Assembly (NCBI RefSeq): GCF_000002235.5
Contig: NW_022145611.1
Coordinates: 21,427,298-21,491,297, forward strand
Source: Strongylocentrotus purpuratus
Taxonomy: Eukaryota > Echinodermata > Echinoidea > Camarodonta > Strongylocentrotidae
Direction of reading: 5' to 3'
DNA length: 64,000 nucleotides
In this document: one piece after another, positions 1 to 12,900 of the stretch
Position numbering within the stretch: the stretch's first letter is position 1
Layout: each line of letters begins with the position of its first letter
Notes under the pieces: generated by a model
The model's input: only the letters and a program-made list of their open reading frames with translations
Told to the model about the DNA's origin: nothing
Database searches by the model: none
Made by a program: the position numbers and the translations under genes

Positions 1-717
1 CACCACCAATAAGCCGGGACAGAATCAAGATAGTGATTTTAAACATGTTAATCTACATGCGCAGAAGATAATAAATCGCTTAAATCATGCGAAATCAATG
101 TGCAGTTCTGGTTAATAAATGGAAATTGTTGTTCCGTGTACTGTGTTCTATTTATGAAAAACATGTTGATATTACCAGACAGGTTTTGTTTGGATTGTTT
201 GTGATTTAAAATCATGTTTTCCCCAATTTCCTCATAATATTCCAGAATTACAACGCACAGGGCTTATAAAGATCATGGCCTTCTAATTGTTTTATAAGGT
301 CATTGGTGCGTGCAAAAGTGTGCAAATCAGTAATAATAAATTTCATATCATCAAAATCGTCTGCTTTTCAACTTTGCTGCTCCCCATTGGGGATGTTTTT
401 ATTGAAGACATACTCTTACAGAGCACACCATCCAAACAAAACCCAAGAGAGGTAAACTGCTCCTTTGTTAATGCCTGAAAATGCTTACGCAGTCGTTATT
501 GTTAAAACAGTTGAATGTTCTCATTAAGATGCACATAATCAGAAGGTGGTGACTATCATTGGATCAAAGAAAGAATCATGTTGAATGTCCATCCGTAATA
601 GGTCCATGGTATGACGAGCTGCTGAGGGGTCAAAATACTTTTTTCCTTCCTGCTTCCACTTTTCCAGAGATATCTTTTAAACTTGTATGACCTAAAATCG
701 CTCTCAGACACTGTGGA
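1..717 (-). other. RRBP1 3' UTR/downstream region
   Basis: No conserved coding signal. On the minus strand an AATAAA lies at 403-398, a reasonable poly(A) signal if the stop at 718-720 is used. A 43-codon frame at 474-343 follows a good acceptor and is the only alternative terminal exon seen. Confidence 0.35.
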
Positions 718-924
718 TTATTTTGCTGGCGAGTCCGAGTGCCGTCTACTCACCACTTCTTTGGCTGCACCATTCTGCATCTTGAGCTTAGCAACCGTTT
801 CTTTCTCCGTGTTGAGGGCTGTCTGAGTCTTCTTTAACATGACCTGTAGCTTAGCAGCTGCCTTGCCTAGATCCTGGGTCAAGGACTTCTCTTTCTTGAG
901 ACTCTCATTTAAAGTTGTGAGTTC
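718..924 (-). CDS. RRBP1: RRBP1 coding exon C22: conserved C-terminal helix
   Basis: ELTTLNESLKKEKSLTQDLG, AAAKLQVMLKKTQ and KLKMQNGAAKEV match the p180 end (KKLTSDLGRAATRLQELLKTTQ). The frame continues VSRRHSDSPAK to TAA at 718-720, giving a complete C-terminus. A donor-like GTGAGT at 753-748 could instead end the exon at 754 and join a downstream exon. A candidate is 345-474 (acceptor CATTTTCAG, 43 codons then TGA), but it has no family similarity. Confidence 0.8.
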   Translation of the reverse strand, partial: ELTTLNESLKKEKSLTQDLGKAAAKLQVMLKKTQTALNTEKETVAKLKMQNGAAKEVVSRRHSDSPAK

Positions 925-3900
925 CTACAATCAAAACAGAATTGTCATGGGTAATTACCAATCTTCTTCGGTTAGCTACAAGCAGTTTCTAAATTTCTAA
1001 AAATACAACTGATGATTTTGAATTACTTTCTGGACTATCCTGACGTTAACTTATCATGTTTCATGGGTACTATAGAACGCACAGTACTCTCTACTCTGAA
1101 AATGAAAGAAGTAATTTGCAATTTATTTCGGAAACTTCCATAAACAGCTGAAATGCTAATATAGAACGCACAGTACTCAATACTCTGAAAATGAAAATTT
1201 CCATAAACAGCTGAAATGTTATTTATTTATTTTTTATTTCCAAACGTTAGAATATGAAAAACGAAAATGTCTATTGAAACTTATCATGGCTTCACAATTA
1301 ATAATTCCATAGGAACCAATGGAACTACTATAGTAACGCACCTTCTGTTGGGCAGCAGCCTTCTCCTCAGCCTTGGCCAGCTTCTCCTTGGCTCCATCAT
1401 CTCCTCCAGCTGGAGCTGCAGCTGCTGCCTCCTTCAAGGAGCTCACCTCCTTCTCTGCAGCCTCTGATCTGCTCTTGGCTTCAGCCAGCTGCTTCTGGAG
1501 TGCACTGACCCCTTCTCCTTGGCTCTCTGAGGATGCGACCTTGGACTGGAGGTCAGCTAGACTAGCCTTGGCTTGCTCTAGTTCAGCAGATACTCTCTTT
1601 ACTTCGGCTTCAGATGAAGACAGTTTATTCTTGGTCTAGGTCAAGATAGAGAGTGTAACGTAAAACACATTGAGGCTCTTGGAGTTTCAAACATGACATG
1701 AAAATCACTAAACTTTAACAAAGACGTATTCTATTGATAGTTCACGATATCTTAATATGATGGATATTTTCGTCATGCGAGTCACACTTGCACAAGAGTT
1801 TATACAGAGCATGCAATAACATGAACCAGACAATCAAAATCTGCATTTAAGAAATTCTGTACAATTTAAAATAATGAATAATACTGAACATAAAAAGAGA
1901 TAGTAATTATGAAATCCAGTAATAAATAAAATGCTTTACCCCCATAAAACAAAAATATTAACTGTACTTCCAAGTACTACAATACTTTGAAGGCATGCAA
2001 TTACAGCGCCACATGCAACAAACATTACAAACTACGGGATAGGGATGCAAAAGCAAGATTTGGGAGACCATTGAAAGGGATCATTGAAAGGAAAGCTGAA
2101 GAACAGGTTTAATAGAATCAACTTTGTTCTGATAGACCTGTTCTGACGGACCTGTTCCATGATCTATCTTCAAGTAATGTTAGAGGTTTAAACATGTAGG
2201 TTAGTATTCTGATGATTTGGTTGATTCTAATCAGCTACCTCCTCAATTTTCTCCTCTTTGTCATGACTCTGTTCTACCCTCTGGTTGGCTGCTTCAAGCT
2301 GTTCTTTCAACTGATGAAGCTGTGCTTTCAGTGCTTCCAGCTCGTGGCTCGTTGTTTCGTAGCTTGATGCCGCTGACTCTTGGTCCCGTCTCAGTGTTTC
2401 TATCGTGGTCTGGGCCTCTTCAAGATCGGATGCTAACCTTGAATTTTCAGTGGTTTTCTGAAAATTATGGGACATTAAAAAATATTGATCTACTGACAGG
2501 AAATCCTTCACCAACAGATGGAATGGATTGAAAGAATTTGCTTTGCAAAGACCAAAATAAATAGCCACATAACACCACAAAACTACTAAAGCGGAGCAAG
2601 GTGTCTATTTTACATCCCTTACATGTCTTGTTTAACGGTTTTCCTTTAAATCAACACACATGGTCACATAGTACAGGTGAAATTTCATCAATAGTCAAGG
2701 TTCCAGTATTATGTCGATCTGTGTGGGTACTACAGCAAAAGATCATCCCACATACTTTGAGAAGATATCATGATTCAATCTCAGCAAATTTCTTTCTGTT
2801 TAACATCTCATCATTGATAATAATGAATTCATATAATGCTTTAGAAATTGGCTAGGTTACACAATGATATGCTCCATCCACTCACTTTAATAATGCAAAC
2901 AAATGGCGATTTCCTAACCAACCATCTGCTTCCCTATAACAGCTAATCAATAATGAATGACCTACACCAGTTTCCCCACATACCTGACTCACACAAAAGG
3001 GAAATACATCCTCTAATACACAAGCACCCATGCAAAGGTATACAGGTTAATGAGTTATTATTATTATAAATGCAGATTAATCTTGATGGTGTATGACTTC
3101 ATATTCTAAAAGGGTACTGATTTTGAATAATGGTTCTAGTTTATGATTCAATTTGGGAGTAATAAGCTTTTATCTAATGACGGGTTTTATGAAGACACTA
3201 TTTCACTACTTCTATATAGTAATTTTGGCATTGGATAGAAACAAATGATTTTGGAAGTTTATTCAAAACAAATTACTTTACCTCCGTCGGTTTGATTCCC
3301 TTTTTCTTTGTCAATAATGAATTGAGGATTATAGAAAGAGAAATATGCAGCATTTAGTGAATTCTTTAACATACTGAATGAGAACAATCACCATACGCTT
3401 GATGCCATAGCCCAGCAGGTATATCCGATTACTTTTTTAAATAAATCACAGCAAGTTGTCCATGTGTGTACCACACTTCAAAAAGACCAATAACCAACAC
3501 AACAATATCACAGCATTCCATCCAACCAACCCTACATGGAACCAGTCAAACCTGTCTATAAAGGCCATCCAATGAAAGCACTATTTATTGACCTCTATAG
3601 ATAGATGGCCTTTCTAGACAGGTTCTACAATACACCTTTCTTATTAAAAGAGGGATCAACCACTTAATAGGCTGGTGGCCTTTATATAGAGGTGGCAACT
3701 AGATGTTGTCTATTAATGGTCCCCCGAGACACCACGTTCTGGTGTTAGATGAGCATGAGAAGATGTCAGTGGTGAAACATAATAAGAGCCTGACTGAATA
3801 CAAGCTAGGGTAGGGATTCAATGCTCACCATGTATGGTATTTCATACCGTTCAGCAAGCTATTAACAAGAAATGGTGGGAATAATTTATCTCAATCTGTA

Positions 3901-6900
3901 GCCAAGAACCATAATTTCCTTTAATATATTGAGTTATGTATAATAGGTTGCTTTTAGTAGAGGGCAAAAGAACAGATATAGTTTGTCCTATAATACACAC
4001 TACTGCTACACACAATGCAGTTAACATAATTATCCCCAAATTGTAGATTATTTACATATCATATACTCAGGAATCAGGGTAGCATAACATTATATACAAG
4101 TACATGATTGTTATGGATAACTAATTTTTTATCTGAAATGAAATATTGTTGCAAAATGCCGACATACCATTACCAGTGTATTAGATGTTAGTTTACTACA
4201 CACTCCAACTCTCAATAATCCACATACCGGTAATCAGAATAATAGATTGAGAATTTTGTACAATCTTAAGCTCCTGATAAAGGAAAGTTCCTCTCATATT
4301 ATCATGACAGCATATGGAATGAGATTTTTAGGGGGTAAAAATTGTCGTAATTGAACATGTTATCCTAGCAATATTTCATCTAACTTGTAAAACCATTCAA
4401 CCTTTCAAGAAATCAATATATTTGATGGAAGATACCAAATCATTCAATCAGAGATATCTATGAAACATTCCCAAGAAGAAGAAGTGAAAGTTGAGACTTG
4501 AGAATGAGTTGTTATAAAGTTGAGACTGAATTGTTATAAAGTTGAGACTGAATTGTTATAAACAGAAACCTTCAGTACTACCAGGTTTCAAATATGCATC
4601 ACAGATATATTCCTGCGATCAAGTTTTCAGAATAAGTGACCTTTTCTGTTGTTCATCTTGATGAAATTTGTTTTCTTGGTATTTACAATAAAAAGAAATG
4701 TTGAAACTCAAGAAAAATACCAGCTCTCCATTATCTCTATTTAATAGATACCCTATATACTTTGAAAAGGCTAAAAAAATCCCCTACAGCACTCTAGGGG
4801 TTAAATATATATCCATACAAAACTCAATTAGAGACTCCAGATGAGCATGCAATGATGAAATGAACATAGAGAGAGAGAGGGGGAACTTTGTAGGATAGTT
4901 TAGTTTTAAATCCATGATGTAATTTCAGAGAAGGAATACAAATACAAAATCAAAGGAAATCAAAAATTGAATGTGATTCTAAATAGATCATCAATTATTG
5001 TTAACTTCTTATTCATAAATTAATCCACTATAGAAAGAACCAACAAATCTTGACTACAATAACAAATAAATAAACCTGGGGCACTTCTAAACATGTTTAA
5101 AATTTGGTTCGAAAACACAAAATTGCTTGGTGGTCAATTTTCTACACTTCCATAATCCCCAATAAATCTTAGATCAACCGATATATGCACATTGCCTTAC
5201 TCAAGACCTGACCTAAAACCAAACTACTGTTCAACCCTGACCCCTAACCCTTACTCTACAGCTTTGATGAAAACAACCCAGAGCACATGTTGGGTCATCT
5301 AAACACTGCAAGGTTCATGCGATAAGTTGCACATCACCCATATGAGTTTTGATTAAGACTTATCATTCCATCCATGATCTCACCTGTGATTGCGTTGAAG
5401 ACAACGAAGCCAATTCTTCTTGTAATGAGTTTACTTCAGATTTAGCCTTCAAGAATGAAGATGAGGAGGAGAGGAGGGTAAAGGAAGGGATAAACCATTG
5501 CAAAGCACACAAGCAAATTAATAAGAGGACACTCACTGCAGCTAGTAGAGATCATATTAATGCATGCAAACATACATAGATAACACTACACTAGGGAACA
5601 GTTAGGGAAATTTAGACAGTCTTCAAAACATGACAAACATGCACATTTAAGCATAATTATATTAACAATTATATTAACAATAAATATAGGCATCAGGTAC
5701 TATGTTACAAGAAGATACTTTTGATGCTTGAAATGTAAACACATTCCACCCCCCCCCCCAAACAAAAATGAATACAAAATTGTAAACATGCATAATTACA
5801 TATGGGGTATTGTTCTTTCATTCCTGCTATAGATTTCAAAAAAATACTTGCCAAGGCCAAATCAAAAAAGAGAAATATCAAACAGAAGTTTAGTCATTTT
5901 TTCTATTTAAATATCACTGTCCTTACATATCAAGTACTGTTATTATGACCCACTTTGTTGCAATGACTGGCACATTCTACCACCTACCTACTATGATTCT
6001 GCAGAGCAACACACCAACACATATGTAAGTAACTTACCTGTCCTAGATTAGATTCAGTTTGATTTAGCTTCTCTTCCCAGTTAATCTCTTCAGACTCTAC
6101 ACTACTCTGAAGTTTGTTTAGAATGGACTCCTGTGAATGAAAGGAAAGGAACCATATACCAGGTATTCATTAATTTATGCCGACAGCTGCCATGTTCATA
6201 TGCTGTATAATAGGTAAGGACCGTCTCATTTCTAAAACCAAGACTGAAAATCAACACTCATAACTTTCTTTACATTATATGACTATACTATCAATTATGA
6301 CATGGGACCAAAATTGTAGATTGATCATCAATTATTATCTTCAAGTTTGATTCAAATTCATAAATTTTTGAGGTAAATATACCTGGGCATGAAATTGTGA
6401 TTCCATCTAGAGTGAACTATGAATTCAACTTTCAAGCAAGTGAGAGACAACACAGAACCCTTTGTTAATTCCAAAATTAAACAGAAAATTCCAAACATAT
6501 GATTTTGGTTTTATTTCAGTAACTGAATTACTCAATACCGGTATGTATTCTCATAAATTTACTCTAGGAACATGTAGTGGAAATTCAATAGTCTAAAGGC
6601 ACTAAATAAATTCTTTCAAGGCAAGAAATACGATTATCAATTAATCATGGCATCAATGAATGAAATGTTTTGCAAATGAATGGCTTATAAAAGAGTGATG
6701 ATGAATAAAGCAATACGAGCCCAAATAGTTCATCTCTTCTAGCTTCAGTATTGGCAGCACCTTTCTCAACAGAGAGAATTTGCTTTCCAATTATATATGA
6801 ATCATGATTTTCAGAAATGAAAAGGATGTGTTAAGGTGTGCAGAATCGTGACAACATTTTTGTTGGTACTAATTCATAAATAGTCAGGGATGTATTAAAG

Positions 6901-9900
6901 GGATATTGATATAAGATGTTAACCATACCCTCTGGTAGTAAGTATTTTCATCAAGGTACAAAGAATAAAATCAATAATCAAATATCAGCAATTATTTTCA
7001 ATGTCATCGTATAAAGGCCTCTAAAATTTTGAGAGGGTACACATCAACTTTGCAGTAACTACAATAACCCTACCCAATATTTGTAGTTAGTATTTTCATG
7101 TGAGCACAATTAAGAACAATGTAAAGTAAGATAAACTGAAAACAAAATAACACAAAGCAAAATATGAACACACAAATCATATAAAAGAAAAATAAAGATA
7201 AAATCATAAAAAAATAAAATATAACGTAATGGAAAGAATATCAAATGCAACACAACATTTTCCAGACATTTATTTGTAAATAACAATAGCAATACACACA
7301 CTGTATTTTATTAGTAATCGCAAAGATACATTATAATCTCCATACTATGAAACAGCATTCAGCAGGAAAATAACTTCCACCCTTTATTAGAGTAAATGCA
7401 CATGACCATTACCGTCAATAGACCCGATATAAGATCATATAGTAAATATGGAGTCTGTTAGTCTTCTTTACTGCAATACTATATCACATCATACACTCAC
7501 ATACTTTGAAAATTACACCAATTCAAAAGAAAATTGTAAAAAACTGCAAAAAGTCACAAATGTTGAATTAGTGAATGAAATGGTAATGAACAGTGGATTA
7601 GCTCGGCCATGCCCCATTGCAATATGATGTCCATTGGCATAATTGATTTATGTCATAGTAGCTAGAGCATTTTAATAATGCTTTAATCAAATTCATCATG
7701 ATGTTTAATGAATCGCAACCAGAAAATGTATAATTGAATTATTAAAGCAAAGAATATTGCACTGCAAAGCTTTGATCCATTATCCACTACCATTCTCTAC
7801 TAACACCTTAAACGACTGCAATCTTCTTATATCCTATCAGGAGCTTTCTATTTTCCCCACAAACGAACAATAAAAAACAAAAAACAATTGAGATATCAAA
7901 GAGTGCATGTTGTCAATGATATAGCTTACTGTTTCTCTCAATACTACTTGGTAGTGATGGCACTGTGCTGTGAGTTGAACTTTCTCCTTCTCCATCTCTC
8001 CGATTCTATCTCTCAATCGAGCCTCCGCTGAATCTAGCCTCTCCTCTGCAGACTCTACCCTCCTTCCCAGCTCCTCGTTCTGATCCGATAACTCTTTGTT
8101 CTTCTTTTCTAATCTCTTCAATGCCTCCTGGCCTCCTCTTGAGACAGCAGCTCCTTGACCTTGGAGCTCTCTGGTGAGTTGCTCCTTCTCCGCCTCCAGG
8201 GCATGGATCCGACCCTCAAAGCGCTCCTCCTCGCTCTCCACACTCTGCTGGAGCTTGTTCACCATACCCTCCTGTAACAGCAACCAGTTCGACCAGTAGG
8301 AGCCCTTTGTTCCAACAATTTTTGTTTTTTGTGCGTTTTTGTTTTAAGGGTACGATGCAAGACAAGAACAAGACAAACCAACAAGGTAGGTAGACGGACA
8401 GAGACGTGCAGGGAGAATATTAGATAACAATTACATTATTATCAACAATAACTGGGTTAGATCACAACATGCAACAAAACAACACTATAAACTCAAATCT
8501 TATGGACTCTTTAAAATAAATAATATACCTAGAACAATGATGCTCAATAATTATGGGCTTTGTGTTCTTAGAAAAACATATCATTTAAAAATAAGAATTA
8601 ACCTCTAAATTTGCAGTAACACTGATACCCTATACACAGAGACCCAACACATGGACTGAGGCACAACAATTCAGTTTCAAATCATCATAAATCTGCATCT
8701 TGAATTTGTTTTTCATTAGTCTTTTTAGTGAATGATGTGCATAACAAATTAATATACAGCAGTCTGAGGCATTTCACCCAATCCTCACAGTAATGAGCAT
8801 TTGGTTCTCATCAGCCACCTGGATTTCATTGTGACAGCACCAAATTAATTTTACATTTCAAAGCAATTTGAAGTGAATGCAATATTCAAACAATGATAAC
8901 ATCAATAAAATAAAGGTCATGAAGGTATTTCAAACAGTGCAACAATAAACAATAACAAAAACTTTGATAAAATAAAAACACTTGATAAAAATACTAACAG
9001 TGCACACCATGCAGTCACATGTTTTTTTCTTCTTTAAAACATTTTCTTAAAACTATGAAAATAAATAGATGAAAAGCCTTGAATATTTTCTATTTTCTAG
9101 TCACAATCCTCTCAAAGGAAGGGAAACTTTAATTTCTTTTAATCTATTTTTTTCGTGGATAAAAAAAAAATTCTTAGCAAAAAAGGCAGGTTAGGCAAAG
9201 CAGTATGCATGAAAATATAAAAATCATAATAAAGTGTATAACAACAGAGCATCTGATTGTCTTATGCTGGTTCCAAGATTTCTTTTTTACTTTTCAATTT
9301 CAAGATAGAGCACGCAATCTTTATTTACTGGGAGCAAGCCAACAATTTCTTTACAAATTGAAATTACTCCTAGGAAGCATTACATTCAAAGAGTGTCTGA
9401 TTGTTTAACGAAAAAGAGCAACAGTCTAACCAATACTTATCTGAATAAATTGTTCTAATTCCATTCTTAGCATTAGAAAGGAAATATTTCAAATAAAGCT
9501 ATCAATAAGACAGCAAAATCAAAGGCAAATCAAAATTGTGTGAAGCAGTAAATTAATGACTACTACCTCAAAATAAACATTAACGTCTACATTTGAATGC
9601 ACTTTCATGCTAAACTGAAATATCTTGGGGAAAATCATAACTAAACAAAATCATAGCAATGCAATACAAGACTTACATTGTAAAATTTGTGAACACTAAT
9701 TTACACCAGCATTCTCTCTACAATACGAACATTTCCATGAACAAGGCAACAAATTAAAAATCGTACATAAAATGCAAGAAATACATGTTTCAATTTACAT
9801 AATTATGAGCAATAATTTACAAAGAAGCTAGTACAGTCTACCATTTTTAGTTCGAAAGTAAAAAACATCCTTAACCAAATCTGTTGACTAACAGTGCTTA

Positions 9901-12900
9901 CATTAAATATCAAAAATTCATATTGAACCAATTTTATATTTCTTTACTGTTGACTTAAAATACACTCTTATAAACAAACATGTTTTCCTAACATGTAAAC
10001 AGATGAAGCGATCAAGGACTTGATGAGACAAAACAAATATTAAGCTAAAACATACATTATGATGCATTTTTGTTTAAATTTTGAACAAAGTAGAGAAAAA
10101 CCCACTTATGACCTATGCTGGTGAGCACACATACGCACATTCATTAAATTCTGATTAAAATATAGAAAGGTAGATCTTGCCTTGTAAAATTTATCAGAAA
10201 GTAACTTCTTGCCTAAACAGCCAGTAGTTCTTAGAAACAAATAAACAAAATATTTTTAAAGCCCTTTTTCAAAGCTTAGCTGCAAAATAAAGAAACAAAA
10301 ACAATTTTATTGCTTTATTTGAAGGAATATTTGAGGGATGGGAGAACTTACCGTATCTGCTAACACGGACTGGTAATGCTGGCATTGTGATGATAATTGT
10401 TCTTTCTCTGCCTCTAATGTATTCACCTTTAGTACATATTCCTCAACCTGAGTAGATACGACACAACAGGTAATGGATTTACATTTTTGAATAATTTTTT
10501 TTTTTTTTTTAAACATCATTCCCTGGTGTATTTATCAAAAGACATTCACCTCGACTAAATTGGGGCAAAACTAGATGTAATCATGTTTAAAATAATATTT
10601 AAAGAAAAAATATGTATGCATACAAAGCACTGACTGAATCAAATACATTACAATGAGTGACACATTTCATATGTTTTAAATACAATGATGTTAATAACCG
10701 ATCTTTATCTTACCTGTGAATTTGAGGAAGATTTACTGCTAAGTACTTTGCTTGCGTCCTCTTCAAATTTGTTTAACCAGTTCTTGTTATCCTGGAATGG
10801 CAAGGGGGAGAAAAATGTTTTCATATTATTATTTTTTTTAAATGCATCAAACATTCTTTATCATATGGCCCTTTAAAATAATCATGAAGTGCCTCAAAAA
10901 AGTAAAAATATTTGAGCGACAGGTTTTACAATTCTCATTTGCCCCAATAGACTGTGTTGTTATAAAAAGTGTTTGGAAACGGTTTTTGAAATTTTGAATT
11001 CCAATTATAAATATCTTGATAGTCAGACAGGCGATCGGCTTGTTTAAGTCATGGGCTTCCTGACTGACCTAAAGGTTTATAATTATGATTGCAGCATGAG
11101 CTAAATTCAGGATTTTGTTTGGAATCTGAGGCAAAGATACCCAATCCCTTTAACTGCAGAGATTCCTTTAACTTCAAGACGGTTTGAAGAAAGCGTTGAA
11201 TTTAAAAGGATGCCAAAAATATGTTTTTTCAATCGTCTTTTATGGAAGAAAAAACCATGGCATTTAAACTTAAACGTGCAAGATTTTATCATAAAATCAT
11301 GGATCAACTTACCTGTGAGGTTCCTAAACTAACAGATGGGAATAACTTCTCTAGCACTGTCTTCACAGAACTCTGCTCTTTAACAATGGCAGCTTGAATC
11401 TCGTCCTGTATCAAATGAAAGAAGATTAAACATTGAAACCTTCAAATCCCATTATAACAGTGACAATTGAAATAGTTTTAGAGGATGGATTATGCCAGGT
11501 GGATTAGACCAGTTAGAATCAGAAGAGATTATTAGTAATCGAGCTGTGAAGTTAGGTGCAGCCTGTGATAGCAATGAATCAAAGCAAAAATTAAATACAA
11601 AAAATATAGGATAGCTGAAGAAAAGACTTCTAGGCATGTTATAAACCCCATACATTCTACTGAATTACATGTTCGAAGCCTTATTAAAAAAAAAAAAACA
11701 TTAAAAAGGGATAATATACAAGTGGACCCAAAATACATTGTACCTCAATCTGACATTTTTATATATACCAAGGAAATTAGGAGTTCCAGTATGACGTGAA
11801 TAAGTATTGTAGACAAAACGCTCAGAGAATTCCATCTCAATAGACATGATGCTTTGATATATATTTTAGATAGAGCAAATGGTTAGATATTCATACAAGA
11901 GTAGTAAGTAAAGAACTATCAAAATATAGTAAACATTCAGATAATCTTTGAAATATCACTTCTCATAAGATTCATTATAGTTGGTACCTTTTCTGAATGA
12001 AAATGTTTGATGGAAAAAAAATCAAATATAGATGGATATAAAATATACATGACAATAATATGATATATATATAAATTATACAATCGATTCTTCTTTTTCT
12101 TCTTTTTCTTCTTAGATCCAATTAGAAATAATCAGAATTTCTATAAAAAAAGAAAAGAAAACATGCATGCAACACAAATATTTTCAAGCATTCATGCTCA
12201 ACACATCAAAATAACATCACTCATCACAACCTCAATCATGAAGCATTTCTACACTGATCTCATCTTTGTGTTTAGAAGTTAAAGGTACTATGTCCCTTTT
12301 GCAGCCAACCTCAAATTCTGTAGAACTTTGCAGGAATTATGAATATGTCATGTATGTCCTATCTGTGAAATTTAAACGTTAGCAGTGTCCTCATATTCAA
12401 ATTATGCAAGGAAACCCGTTTACTTGCTAGACTTCACTGTCAGACACTATTGAGTGACTGACTGGCTTTTTTCTTCATTGGTAATAACATACATGAAAAG
12501 AGTTGTAAAGGGTACATGAGCATTCTTCTACATCATAACCCACTTCTTGTGATGGCCAAGATTAAACTGATTGAATCTTTGCGCAGCATAAAACGTATGA
12601 CCATTCGGTACAATTGTCTGAAAATCAAGACTATTACTTTTGGGCTCTATAGCCCTCAAGTCGATTTGACAACTAATAGTCATTATTTTCCGACTTGAAG
12701 ACATTTTCAAGCCCCATCTTTTTTAGGGAAGTTCTAAATTAGTATTATCTTTCAAATGCAGTTGGAATTTAACTTTTTCATTTTTTTGGCCTGCAAGTGG
12801 GACATAGTACCTTTAAGTATTGTTTCAAGTATAAAGATTAAATAACATTAATATTCTGCAAGAAGACAATTAAAAACTAATTAATATGATTTTAGTGTCA

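Larger units (their letters stand above)
2458..5383. other. RRBP1 intron between C20 and C19
   Basis: AT-rich, with no exon or coding similarity recognised. It holds an inverted-repeat element near 3550-3706 and a short tandem repeat at 4499-4562, listed separately. Confidence 0.5.

Noticed and set aside
345-474. Terminal RRBP1 exon with 43 codons
   Set aside because: A good acceptor and phase, but no similarity to p180/kinectin ends. The read-through stop at 718-720 is simpler. Kept only as an alternative.
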